A stretch of 12,932 bases of DNA from Clostridia bacterium (GTDB lineage: Bacteria; Bacillota; Clostridia; Oscillospirales; CAG-272), in contig JAGDCE010000010.1 in NCBI GenBank assembly GCA_017958705.1, positions 1 through 12,932 of the forward strand. Reading direction: 5' to 3'. The notes beneath the pieces were generated by a model, which worked only from the letters and a program-made list of their open reading frames with translations, was not told where the DNA came from and made no database searches. This document shows positions 1-7,209 of the stretch, piece after piece (positions within the stretch are counted from its first letter, which is position 1; every line of letters starts with the position of its first letter). The position numbers were made by a program, and so were the translations under genes.

Positions 1-130
1 CGGTATGAAACCGTGATCCTATATCTCGAGCCGTAAAGCCCTTTTGAACTGAAAGCGGGACCGGCGTTAAGTGACGAAATCTCCGACAACAGCGATTGCG
101 GCGGGTCGGCGAACGTTTTCTCAGTACCGC
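1..130 (+). ncRNA. Candidate 3' part of a 6S-like RNA (5' end outside window)
   Basis: This stretch is GC-rich, lacks a believable complete reading frame and can fold. CGGT at 1-4 pairs with ACCG at 10-13, GCCG at 30-33 with CGGC at 62-65, and CCGAC at 83-87 with GTCGG at 105-109. Compared from memory with the 3' half of E. coli 6S RNA, two landmarks recur in order: an AAGCC-then-AACTG block (about 36-51) and an ACAGC-then-GCGGCGG block (about 89-104). The spacing between them is about 35 bases, as in E. coli. 6S RNA binds the sigma-70 RNA polymerase holoenzyme. Against the call, the pairing 5' strand is not in the window and no terminator is visible. The first 36 bases could instead be the last eleven codons of an upstream gene (frame 1 stops with TAA at 34-36). 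This is a tentative assignment. Confidence 0.3.
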
Positions 131-310
131 ATCGACTAATGTTTCACGCACGTCGTCACCGCCTGACACCGCATATGAGAAGGGAACGAGAAAGCAGATA
201 AAATGAAAGTATAAAGCAAGAAATTGAATGCAGTGCCGCGGAGGAAGGCCGGAAACCCTTGTATTTTCGGTATTTTATTCGTATGATAACCGTATTTATC
301 CGCTCTGTCA
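131..310. other. Intergenic spacer, no gene seen
   Basis: No coding region with a ribosome binding site is visible here. Short frames exist, such as a TTG-started run of about 22 codons near 222-290, but they lack a Shine-Dalgarno sequence. Bases 265-340 contain three loosely similar AT boxes (CGGTATTTTAT, CCGTATTTATC, CCGTTATAATG), the last overlapping the tldD -10 box. Their significance is unknown. No convincing terminator is present. Confidence 0.5.
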
Positions 311-339
311 TTGAAAAATTCATTTTTTACCGTTATAAT
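311..339 (+). promoter_or_regulatory. Sigma-70-type promoter of tldD
   Basis: The -35 box TTGAAA (311-316) and the perfect -10 box TATAAT (334-339) are separated by exactly 17 bases. Transcription should start near 346, leaving a short leader before the strong ribosome binding site AAAGGAGG (356-363), which lies 7 bases before the ATG at 371. The spacer contains the A/T palindrome AAAAAT-tc-ATTTTT (314-327). It could be an operator or only AT-rich DNA. Confidence 0.85.
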
Positions 340-370
340 GTGTTGTGAATGATATAAAGGAGGAAACAAA

Positions 371-1768
371 ATGCCTTTTTCAGCATATCTTGACAGCATG
401 CGCGAAGAATGCCGGCAGCTCGTTGAAGAGCTCGGCAAAGGCTTCGATTACGTCAGCGTACTCGGTACCGACGTGAAAGAGGCCGTATACCGCGCGGACA
501 AAAAAAGCTCCGCCGCGCAAGACGGCGAGGGCGAATGCGGATTCGTGATCAAGATGCACGACGGCCGCGCATTTTACGAATATTCCTGCGACGATATCTC
601 CGGCGACAAAAAAGAGCTCGCCTCGAAGATCACCGCCGCCGTGGCGACCGACGCATCGCTCGGCGAACGCCGCATAACGACGAAAGCGGTCTCAGACGAG
701 CCGATGAAACAGGATTTCGTCCGTGAAAACGATTTTGCCGATTATTCCGACGAACAGCTTCTCGGCATCTGCCGGCAGATCAGCTCCGAGCTTTCCGCCA
801 AGAGCGAAAAGATAATGAACAGCATCGCGATGATCAGAACGTACACCGTTTCAAAGCTTTTCATTACGAAGAACAGGGAGCTCTCGCAGTATTACGGCTG
901 GGCAAACGCATACGCTCTGATCATTTACGTCGACGGAAGGCCTGCGCAGGCCCGCCTGATCAAAGGCTCCGCAAGTCTGGCGGACGTGATCGGAAAGGTC
1001 CGCTCCGGTCTTGACGGCATCGTCGATCTCGCGACGCATCTCGTTAAAGCAACACCGATCGAGCCCGGCGTGTACGATGTAATCACAGACAGCTCGATAA
1101 CCGGACTGATAGCGCACGAGGCTTTCGGTCACGGCGTGGAGATGGACCAGTTCGTAAAGGACCGCGCGATGGCGAAGCACTGCGTCGGTCAGTACGTCGC
1201 GTCGCCGATCACGAACATGCACGACGGCGCCGCGGCGACGCTTTCCGTCGCTTCGTATTTCTTTGACGACGACGGCGTCCTCGCGCACGACACGCAGATA
1301 ATAAAAGACGGCATCCTCGTCGCCGGTCTTTCCGACCTCGCGTCCGCGACTCAGCTCGGCACCGCGCCGACCGGCAACGGACGCCGCGACAATTTCAGAC
1401 GCAAGGCGTATTCCCGCATGACGAATACCTTCTTTGTCCCCGGCAAGGATAAGCTCGAGGACATGATAGCATCCGTGAAACACGGCTATATGCTTTTCCA
1501 GACGAACAACGGTATGGAAGATCCGAAAAACTGGCAGATCCAGTGCACCGCGGAATACGGCATAGAGATCGTCGACGGCAAGCTGACTGACCACTACGTT
1601 TCGCCCGTTGTCATGAGCGGTTCGGTGCCCGATCTGCTCAAATCGATCTCGATGATCTCCGACAGCTTCGAGGTGGACGGTTCCGGCTTCTGCGGCAAGG
1701 GATATAAAGAATGGGTCCGCGTCTCCGACGGCGGTCCGAACCTGAAAGTGAGGGTGAAACTCGGATGA
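371..1768 (+). CDS. tldD: TldD-type metalloprotease subunit
   Basis: This 465-residue protein matches the TldD/PmbA (peptidase U62) family, where TldD and TldE form a zinc protease that degrades unfolded peptides and trims the leaders of some ribosomal peptides. The HExxxH zinc motif is intact as HEAFGH at residues 249-254. The C-terminal GFCGKG segment supplies the expected third ligand, Cys441. The length is close to the E. coli protein (about 480). There is no signal peptide, so it is cytoplasmic. The ATG at 371 is chosen because AAAGGAGG lies 7 bases upstream and a good promoter precedes it. Its stop overlaps the start of the partner gene (ATGA, 1765-1768), which fits stoichiometric production of a TldD-TldE complex. 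No peptide precursor gene is seen nearby, so the natural substrate is unknown. Confidence 0.94.
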   Translation: MPFSAYLDSMREECRQLVEELGKGFDYVSVLGTDVKEAVYRADKKSSAAQDGEGECGFVIKMHDGRAFYEYSCDDISGDKKELASKITAAVATDASLGERRITTKAVSDEPMKQDFVRENDFADYSDEQLLGICRQISSELSAKSEKIMNSIAMIRTYTVSKLFITKNRELSQYYGWANAYALIIYVDGRPAQARLIKGSASLADVIGKVRSGLDGIVDLATHLVKATPIEPGVYDVITDSSITGLIAHEAFGHGVEMDQFVKDRAMAKHCVGQYVASPITNMHDGAAATLSVASYFFDDDGVLAHDTQIIKDGILVAGLSDLASATQLGTAPTGNGRRDNFRRKAYSRMTNTFFVPGKDKLEDMIASVKHGYMLFQTNNGMEDPKNWQIQCTAEYGIEIVDGKLTDHYVSPVVMSGSVPDLLKSISMISDSFEVDGSGFCGKGYKEWVRVSDGGPNLKVRVKLG

Positions 1769-3039
1769 AAAACTTAAAAGAACTGCTTGACAGCACCGAA
1801 AACATAAGCGGATACAGGATCTCCGAGAAAAACACCGTATCATACGAGCTGTTTTTCGTGCATAAGGATCTCGAAACGATCAGATCCACCGACGCGGTCT
1901 CGACATCCGTCACGGTCTACGTCGAACACGACGGAAAGACCGGCGATTCCACGTTCAAGGTATACCGTTCAATGACCGACGACGATATCAGGGCAAAGAT
2001 CGCGCAGGCGCACGACCGCGCGCTGCTCGTCAGCAACGAGCCGTACGCGCTTCCCGAAGGCGGTACGCTCGAAGAAAAACTGCCCACCGATCTTGATAAA
2101 TACGAGCCCGCTCAGCTCGGCAGCATGATCGCCGACGCCGTTTACGCAGCGGACGACGTGCCTGGCGGATCGATCAACGCGCTCGAGATATTCATCTACC
2201 GCGATACGCTCAGAGTCGTAAACAGCCGCGGTATAGACAAGAAACAGACGACGAACCGCGTCATGATCGAAGCGATCCCGACGTACACCGACGACAAACA
2301 GTCTGTCGAGCTTTACGAGGATTACCGCTTCACGCGATTCGACGCCGAAAAGCTTACGGCCGAGATCGCCGGCAAAATGAAGGAAGTCAGAGACAGATCC
2401 GTCGCCGTAAAGCCCGAGGGCGAGATGAAAATCAACGTTGCGCTGCGCCCGTTCGAGATCGGCGGTCTGATGCGCGAATTTGCGTACGACCTCAATTATG
2501 CGTCGGTCTATTCGCACGCCAACATGCACAAGATCGGCGACGATCTGCAGCAGGGCGACGGCGACAAGATCACGCTCACGATGAAAGCCGTGATCGAAGG
2601 CAGCGAACGCTCCGCCTATTTCGACGAGGACGGCATGGAGCTGACGGACACCGCAATAATCAAAGACGGCGTCGTATGCGGCAACTTCGGTTCGTCACGT
2701 TACGGTCAGTATCTGAAAGTCGAAAAGCCGAGCGGCTCGCTCGGCTGCATGAAGCTCGAAGCGGGCGGCATGACGGACGAAGAAATGAACGCCGAACCTT
2801 ATCTCGAGTGCGTTTCGATGTCGGGACTTCAGCTCGATCTTTATAACGATTATATCGGCGGCGAGATCCGTCTCGCGTATTATCACGACGGAGAAAAGGT
2901 CGTACCGATGACCGGCATTTCCATGAGCGCGAAGCTTTCCGAGATGCTGGCGACGGTGAAGCTGTCAGAAAAGACGGACGTGATCGGAGGATACGAAGGC
3001 CCGGTCAGACTTCTTATGAGAGGTGTATCCGTCCTCTGA
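1765..3039 (+). CDS. tldE: TldE/PmbA-type partner subunit of the TldD protease
   Basis: This 424-residue protein belongs to the same U62 family as the preceding gene but has no HExxxH motif, as expected for the TldE/PmbA subunit, which builds the chamber but does not carry the zinc. A longer frame opens at 1711 inside tldD. I prefer the ATG at 1765 because it gives the standard ATGA overlap with the tldD stop, has AGGGTG at 1751-1756 as ribosome binding site, and starts with a family-like N-terminus (MKNLKELL). The C-terminal half contains the family's typical strand-rich region with GNFGSSRYGQ near residues 310-319 and a GGEIRLAYYHDGE-type segment further on. It ends at the start of the PHP gene (TGATG, 3037-3041), so all three genes are probably translated in a coupled way. 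Confidence 0.9.
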   Translation: MKNLKELLDSTENISGYRISEKNTVSYELFFVHKDLETIRSTDAVSTSVTVYVEHDGKTGDSTFKVYRSMTDDDIRAKIAQAHDRALLVSNEPYALPEGGTLEEKLPTDLDKYEPAQLGSMIADAVYAADDVPGGSINALEIFIYRDTLRVVNSRGIDKKQTTNRVMIEAIPTYTDDKQSVELYEDYRFTRFDAEKLTAEIAGKMKEVRDRSVAVKPEGEMKINVALRPFEIGGLMREFAYDLNYASVYSHANMHKIGDDLQQGDGDKITLTMKAVIEGSERSAYFDEDGMELTDTAIIKDGVVCGNFGSSRYGQYLKVEKPSGSLGCMKLEAGGMTDEEMNAEPYLECVSMSGLQLDLYNDYIGGEIRLAYYHDGEKVVPMTGISMSAKLSEMLATVKLSEKTDVIGGYEGPVRLLMRGVSVL

Positions 3040-3695
3040 TGAAGATCGATCTGCATGTTCATACGAGCGAGGTCTCAAAGTGCGGTCATATGTCCGCCGC
3101 GGAGACCGTCGGAAGATACAAGGCCGCGGGATACGACTGTATCGTCATAACGAACCATTTCAATTCGTATACCGCGGACCTGTTCGCGCAGGCGGGAATA
3201 CCGGATTTCTTTGAGCATTACCGCCGGTCTTATCTTCTCGCGAAAGAGGAGGGGGAGCGAGCGGGGATGCTCGTGCTGAACGGTTACGAAATAAGGTTCA
3301 ACGGAGCCGACAACGACTATCTCATATACGGGATGGACGACGCGACGGCGAAAGAGTACAGAACGCTGTTCGCCATGGACCCGAAAAGCTTTTCGGCGCT
3401 TGCCGCGGAGCGCGGTTTCCTGTTCTATCAGGCTCATCCGTTCAGGAACCATATGAAGATAATGAATCCGGCGTATCTGTTCGGGATCGAGATCAAAAAC
3501 GGCAATCCGAGGCATGACAGCCGCAACGACATAGCGCATATGTGGGCGAAGAAATACAGCCTGCACATGATCGCGGGCTCGGACTGCCACCAGCAGCAGG
3601 ACGTCGGCGTCACAGGCGTGCTGACGAAGCGCGCCGTAAAAGACGAGGCGGGACTGCTCGCCATGTTGCGGGAAGATGATTACACTATCATCTGA
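3039..3695 (+). CDS. PHP-domain metal-dependent phosphoesterase
   Basis: This 218-residue protein is a compact PHP-domain enzyme. The metal ligands expected of the family are all visible: His6 and His8 in DLHVHT, His40 in ITNHF, Glu84 in NGYEIRF, His133 in QAHPF, and Asp182 with His184 in GSDCHQ. PHP enzymes hydrolyse phosphate esters (histidinol phosphate, nucleotides and nucleic acids are known substrates) with two or three metal ions. The protein has no additional domain and is shorter than histidinol phosphatase, so the substrate cannot be named. It starts one base before tldE ends (TGATG) and lacks a well-placed ribosome binding site (GAGAGGTG lies about 14 bases upstream), so translation probably depends on tldE. 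This links it to the protease pair genetically, without showing a shared function. Confidence 0.86.
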   Translation: MKIDLHVHTSEVSKCGHMSAAETVGRYKAAGYDCIVITNHFNSYTADLFAQAGIPDFFEHYRRSYLLAKEEGERAGMLVLNGYEIRFNGADNDYLIYGMDDATAKEYRTLFAMDPKSFSALAAERGFLFYQAHPFRNHMKIMNPAYLFGIEIKNGNPRHDSRNDIAHMWAKKYSLHMIAGSDCHQQQDVGVTGVLTKRAVKDEAGLLAMLREDDYTII

Positions 3696-3727
3696 CGCAT
3701 TTAATACGTAATAAACGAGGTGTTTAT

Positions 3728-4804
3728 ATGAAAAAATACAGAGCCGGCATCATCGGCGCAACGGGAATGGTGGGACAGAGATTCGCCGTCCTGCTCGATT
3801 CGCATCCTTTCTTTGAAGTAACGGCGATCGCCGCGAGCCCGAGGAGCGCCGGCAAAACGTATACGGAGGCTCTCGACGGCAGGTGGAAGCTCGACGTGCC
3901 GATGCCCGAATATATTAAAGATATGATAGTTCGAGACGCTTCCGACGTTGACTCGATGAAAGAGCTCGTCGACATGGTGTTCTGCGCGATAGATCTGCCG
4001 AAGGCGGAAGTGCGCGCGCTTGAAGAAAAGTATGCGAAAGCCGAGATCCCTGTCGTGTCGAACAACTCGGCGTGCAGAGGGCTCGAAGACGTCCCGATGC
4101 TTATCCCGGAGATCAATCCGGAGCATACCGCCGTGATCGAAACGCAGAAAAAGCGCCTCGGCACGAAGCGCGGTTTCATCGCGGTAAAACCGAACTGCTC
4201 GATACAGAGCTACGTCCCGCTTATAACGCCGCTTCTGCGGTACGAACCGTACGAAATGGTCGTAACGACGTATCAGGCGATATCGGGCGCCGGCAAAACG
4301 TTCGCACAGTGGCCGGAGATGATCGACAACGTCATCCCGTATATCGGCGGCGAAGAGGAGAAGAGCGAAAAAGAGCCGATGAAGATCTGGGGCAAAGTGG
4401 AAAACGGCGTCGTCGTCAATGCGGCCCTGCCCGTCATCACGACGCAGTGCATCAGAGTGCCGGTGTCGAACGGTCATCTCGCGGCGATCTTCGTGAAATT
4501 CCGCAAGAATCCGACCAAAGAACAGATACTTGAAGCGTGGGATAAATTCGAGGGCGAGCCGCAGAGACTGAAGCTGCCGCACGCGCCCGAAAAGTTCATC
4601 ACGTACTTCGAGGAAAACGACCGTCCGCAGACGAAGAGCGAGCGCGAGATTTGGGGAGGCATGGGCATCACAGCCGGCAGACTAAGAAAAGACACGGTAT
4701 ACGATTGGAAATTCGTCGGTCTGTCCCATAACACCCTCCGCGGCGCGGCGGGCGGCGCGGTGCTCTCCGCCGAATATCTCGCCGTGAAAGGCTTCTTCGA
4801 CTGA
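3728..4804 (+). CDS. asd: Aspartate-semialdehyde dehydrogenase (archaeal/fungal type)
   Basis: This 358-residue protein reduces aspartyl-4-phosphate to aspartate semialdehyde with NADPH, the branch point to lysine/diaminopimelate, threonine and methionine. The Rossmann motif GATGMVGQ is at residues 10-17. The nucleophilic cysteine is Cys157 in KPNCS, a glycine-rich active-site segment QAISGAGK is at 183-190, and the catalytic histidine is His250 in RVPVSNGH. Sequence and length fit the archaeal/fungal branch rather than the classical E. coli branch; this variant is also found in clostridia. The ribosome binding site GAGGTG (3717-3722) is 5 bases before ATG. The 32-base gap to the PHP gene contains no terminator or clear promoter, so it may be read through from the tldD promoter. 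Its stop overlaps the next start (TGATG, 4802-4806). Confidence 0.96.
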   Translation: MKKYRAGIIGATGMVGQRFAVLLDSHPFFEVTAIAASPRSAGKTYTEALDGRWKLDVPMPEYIKDMIVRDASDVDSMKELVDMVFCAIDLPKAEVRALEEKYAKAEIPVVSNNSACRGLEDVPMLIPEINPEHTAVIETQKKRLGTKRGFIAVKPNCSIQSYVPLITPLLRYEPYEMVVTTYQAISGAGKTFAQWPEMIDNVIPYIGGEEEKSEKEPMKIWGKVENGVVVNAALPVITTQCIRVPVSNGHLAAIFVKFRKNPTKEQILEAWDKFEGEPQRLKLPHAPEKFITYFEENDRPQTKSEREIWGGMGITAGRLRKDTVYDWKFVGLSHNTLRGAAGGAVLSAEYLAVKGFFD

Positions 4805-5544
4805 TGGGATTTATAAAGCCGGAAGATCTCGAGCGTTACTGCAACACGAACGCGGCTTTGCTGAAAGGCCCTCTTAACGGCGTCGTCGTCGAATTTCCCG
4901 GACTCGGCGGCAATTCGTGCCTCGGCGGCGTTATGGATTTCGCCGTCTACGACAACACGTACACGCGCAGGTTCGCCGAAAAAGGCATACTCTCCGTGTA
5001 TACGTTCCCGGGTCCGTGGAGCTGGGGCAACGCGGCGTCTGTCAGGATAGCGGACATGATACTCGACGCCGTTTTTGAAAAATACGGCGTCACGGACGTT
5101 CCCGTAGTCGCCTGCGGAGGCAGTATGGGCGGCCTCGGCGCACTGATCTTCTGCGCGGATTCGAAGCACTCGATTTCAGCCTGCGCCTCCGCGTGTCCCT
5201 GTTACGACGTGCCGGGATGCTTTGAAAAACGGGGTGATTTTTCACGTACGATCTTGTCGGCCGTCGCCGGATACGGTGAAACAATAGAAGAGGCGCTGAA
5301 ACGCATCTCGCCGGCTCACAGGATCGCCGATATGCCTGACATACCCTACCGCATAGTCTGCGACGGCGCCGACGAGATCTTTGACGCGGACGGTATGAAA
5401 CGTTACGCGGAAGAGCTCGACGCAAAGACGGGCGGAAAAGTCACTTTCGTATACCTTGAAGGGCTTTGTCACGGCGGCTTTTCGGCTGAGGAAAGAGAGG
5501 CTTTTCATGTTTTTATCGAAGAAAACTGCGCAATTGAGCGGTAA
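4804..5544 (+). CDS. Alpha/beta-hydrolase family protein
   Basis: This 246-residue protein has the alpha/beta-hydrolase plan: an oxyanion-hole strand near residues 28-36 (VVEFPGLGG), a nucleophile elbow GGSMGG at 105-110 with Ser107, a likely acid in the DGADEIFD segment (Asp190 or Asp194), and a histidine at His223 in LCHGGF. It most resembles small serine esterases/peptidases of the prolyl-oligopeptidase/dienelactone hydrolase group. There is no signal peptide or membrane segment, so it is probably cytoplasmic. It is cysteine-rich around residues 127-139 (ACASACPCYDVPGC), which is unusual for this fold. The start overlaps the asd stop by one base and the nearest purine-rich stretch (GAAAGG, 4786-4791) is 12 bases away, so it is probably translated by coupling to asd. 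The substrate is unknown. Confidence 0.82.
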   Translation: MGFIKPEDLERYCNTNAALLKGPLNGVVVEFPGLGGNSCLGGVMDFAVYDNTYTRRFAEKGILSVYTFPGPWSWGNAASVRIADMILDAVFEKYGVTDVPVVACGGSMGGLGALIFCADSKHSISACASACPCYDVPGCFEKRGDFSRTILSAVAGYGETIEEALKRISPAHRIADMPDIPYRIVCDGADEIFDADGMKRYAEELDAKTGGKVTFVYLEGLCHGGFSAEEREAFHVFIEENCAIER

Positions 5545-5552
5545 AAACGTGA

Positions 5553-5597
5553 TTTTTTAAAAAAACTCTTTACAAATACGTATAAATATGTTATTAT
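5553..5597 (+). promoter_or_regulatory. Promoter of the repeat lipoprotein gene
   Basis: The -35 box TTTACA (5569-5574) and -10 box TATTAT (5592-5597) have 17-base spacing. A pure A/T tract, TTTTTTAAAAAAA (5553-5565), sits directly upstream of the -35 box and resembles an UP element that contacts the polymerase alpha subunits. The predicted start is near 5604, giving a leader of about 80 bases. Confidence 0.75.
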
Positions 5598-5610
5598 TGC
5601 ATTGTAAGTT

Positions 5611-5647
5611 ATATGACGGTCCCGTCGTCACAACGCCGGGATCATAT
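5611..5647 (+). promoter_or_regulatory. Hairpin in the lipoprotein gene leader
   Basis: ATATGA (5611-5616) pairs with TCATAT (5642-5647), and TCCCG (5620-5624) with CGGGA (5637-5641). The result is an 11-pair stem with a 3-base bulge and a 12-base loop. No U-tract follows, so it is not a terminator. It could stabilise the transcript or be a protein or metabolite site. It does not match any riboswitch class I know. Confidence 0.4.
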
Positions 5648-5685
5648 TTGAAAAACATGATGAATCGCAGAGAAAGGATACAGCC

Positions 5686-7050
5686 ATGAAAAAACTGATA
5701 ATCGTTTCATTACTGCTTGCGGCGGTGATGCTGTTCTGCGCCTGTACCGACGGAGACGACGTGAATACGACGACCGCCGATACCGCGGAGGCGCCGTCGA
5801 CAACGGAGCCGGTCGGACCCGAACCGCCGGTCGATTCGCAGACGACAGAGGCGCCCGACGATTCGCAGACGACGGAAGAAGTCACGACCGAAGCGCCGGA
5901 GACCGATCTGAGAGCCGAGTTCTTTGCGGATCATACCGGTTACTGGACTGAAAAGAACGGCAGATTCATAACGTTCGGGATAAACGAAAAGGGCGAATAC
6001 CGGGCGACTTTCGCGGTGTGGAACGCCGGGGGACCGTTCCCGAGCGGAAACGTGACGGAAGTCAAGAAAGCCGGTGACGGCCTGTATTTTCTTCTGATCA
6101 CGATCGACGGTATGCCGGACGATCCCGAGTGGTACGGCGACGGCTGGGATCCTTATGACGTCACGGTCTCGGTGATCGAGAACAAGACGAATCCCGCTTC
6201 GTTCGACTGCGTCGCGGTGGGCGACAGCGTACAGCGCACGTATTACAACCACCAGAACGCGGCGAACCCGTTCCTGGACGACGAACCTGAGGTCTCCCCG
6301 CTTATCACCAACTTTGTGAAGGATTACGCCGGATACTGGACCAATACGAACGGCAGATACATCCATATTTCCGACCGTGACGGCGGATACGTCGAAATGG
6401 CGGTCTGGAACGCCGGCGGCGACTCCGGCCGCTACGGAAAGATAACCGAAGTCAGGACCGACGGAAAAGGCTCATACCTCGTGCTCATCGCCGTTGAAGG
6501 CAGAGCGGCGGACGAAATGTCCGAAGGCTGGAGCGCGTACGATTACGTACTTCAGATCGTCGATCTGGGCACTGCCGACCCGCGTTCCATGAGCGCGACG
6601 CACGTGGACGAGAGCGAATGGACGACGTTCTATCATCACGATAAAGCCGAGGATCCGTTCCTTTCCGGCGAGATAAAGCTGCCCGATCCCATAGGCGACT
6701 TCATCAATGAGCATAAAGGCTACTGGACGAACAAGGACGGCCGCTTCATCTACATATCCGACCGTGACGGCGGGTTTATTTCGTTCGCGGTATGGAACTC
6801 CGGCGGAGGCTTCCCGGGCGGCACCGTTACCGATATCAAGACCGAGAGCGACGGCACGTACGTCATCACGATCGCGATAGCGGCGATGGAGGACAACGAC
6901 GAGAGCAGCGGCTGGGCGGCGTACACTTACGTGCTGAAATTCAAGGATCTTAACGGCTCGCCGCGCAAGGCTTCGGCGACTCACGCGTTCGAGGATTCAA
7001 TGAAAGAATACACGTATCATACCGAGGCCGGCAACCCGTTCCTCGACTGA
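5686..7050 (+). CDS. Secreted lipoprotein with three copies of an unrecognised ~125-residue domain
   Basis: This 454-residue protein starts with a lipoprotein signal peptide (MKKLIIVSLLLAAVMLFCAC). Lipidation is likely at Cys20, although Phe at -3 is atypical. Residues 21-74 form a Thr/Glu/Pro/Asp-rich linker, as in surface lipoproteins that reach through the cell wall. Three tandem domains follow, about 75-198, 205-327 and 336-454. Each opens with GYWT plus a NGR(F/Y)I or DGRFI strand, continues with (F/M)AVWN(A/S)GG, and ends with an aromatic, His-rich stretch closing on (N/D)PFL. The GYW motifs are at 85, 216 and 345. The aromatic and Asp/Gly-rich make-up suggests a beta-rich binding module, perhaps for carbohydrate or a wall polymer, but I do not recognise a family. 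The ribosome binding site AAAGGA (5673-5678) is 7 bases before ATG. The gene has its own promoter and is apparently monocistronic. Confidence 0.87.
   Translation: MKKLIIVSLLLAAVMLFCACTDGDDVNTTTADTAEAPSTTEPVGPEPPVDSQTTEAPDDSQTTEEVTTEAPETDLRAEFFADHTGYWTEKNGRFITFGINEKGEYRATFAVWNAGGPFPSGNVTEVKKAGDGLYFLLITIDGMPDDPEWYGDGWDPYDVTVSVIENKTNPASFDCVAVGDSVQRTYYNHQNAANPFLDDEPEVSPLITNFVKDYAGYWTNTNGRYIHISDRDGGYVEMAVWNAGGDSGRYGKITEVRTDGKGSYLVLIAVEGRAADEMSEGWSAYDYVLQIVDLGTADPRSMSATHVDESEWTTFYHHDKAEDPFLSGEIKLPDPIGDFINEHKGYWTNKDGRFIYISDRDGGFISFAVWNSGGGFPGGTVTDIKTESDGTYVITIAIAAMEDNDESSGWAAYTYVLKFKDLNGSPRKASATHAFEDSMKEYTYHTEAGNPFLD
5832..5873 (+). repeat. Short direct repeat in the lipoprotein linker
   Basis: The 15-base sequence CGATTCGCAGACGAC occurs at 5832-5846 and again at 5859-5873, a 27-base (nine-codon) period. 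It encodes two DSQTTE units in the linker. Repeats of this kind can change copy number in frame and so vary linker length between strains. Confidence 0.8.
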
Positions 7051-7090
7051 TAAAATTTGTCAAAAAATTTCGGAAATTGCGAAAAACCCC

Positions 7091-7119
7091 TTTACAAACG
7101 CGTAATTTTGTGGTATACT
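7091..7119 (+). promoter_or_regulatory. Promoter of the pyrR-uraA operon
   Basis: The -35 box TTTACA (7091-7096) and -10 box TATACT (7114-7119) have 17-base spacing. Phased A-tracts lie upstream (7061-7085). The start point should be near 7126, which gives a leader of about 115 bases that contains the attenuator. Confidence 0.82.
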
Positions 7120-7156
7120 CCATACAGTAAATCTTTAAGCACTCGGACGTGATCCG

Positions 7157-7183
7157 AATCGGTACGGAGATACCGGCAAGATT
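7157..7183 (+). promoter_or_regulatory. PyrR-binding RNA hairpin (anti-antiterminator)
   Basis: The upper stem GGTA (7161-7164) / TACC (7171-7174) closes the hexaloop CGGAGA (7165-7170). This fits the CNGNGA loop of the known PyrR-binding consensus ARUCCNGNGAGGYU. The stem bases differ from the consensus but every pair is preserved. A lower stem AATC (7157-7160) / GATT (7180-7183) encloses a one-sided purine-rich bulge GGCAA (7175-7179), as expected for this element. It lies directly upstream of pyrR, which supports the assignment. UMP-bound PyrR should stabilise this hairpin and block the antiterminator. Confidence 0.82.
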
Positions 7184-7209
7184 ATACGCAAAAATTATGC
7201 TTTTGTGCG

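Noticed and set aside
1..143. Open minus-strand frame reaching the window edge
   Set aside because: It has no start codon between the upstream stop (144-146) and the window edge and no ribosome binding site; it is more likely non-coding.
1711..1764. Upstream extension of tldE
   Set aside because: It would lie inside tldD out of frame, and adds an Arg/Glu-rich N-terminus not expected in the family.
851..1843. 330-codon frame on the minus strand
   Set aside because: It lies wholly opposite tldD/tldE, is rich in Arg, His and Val as expected of a codon-bias shadow, and shows no family motif.
371..3039. TldD/E as part of a peptide-natural-product cluster
   Set aside because: No precursor peptide, cyclodehydratase, radical-SAM enzyme or exporter gene is visible in the window.
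3701..5169. Long minus-strand frames opposite asd and the hydrolase
   Set aside because: Arg/His/Asp-rich shadows of well-supported plus-strand genes.
7051..7090. Possible terminator after the lipoprotein gene
   Set aside because: Only a weak 5-pair A/T stem (AATTT/AAATT) without a clean T-run; not convincing.
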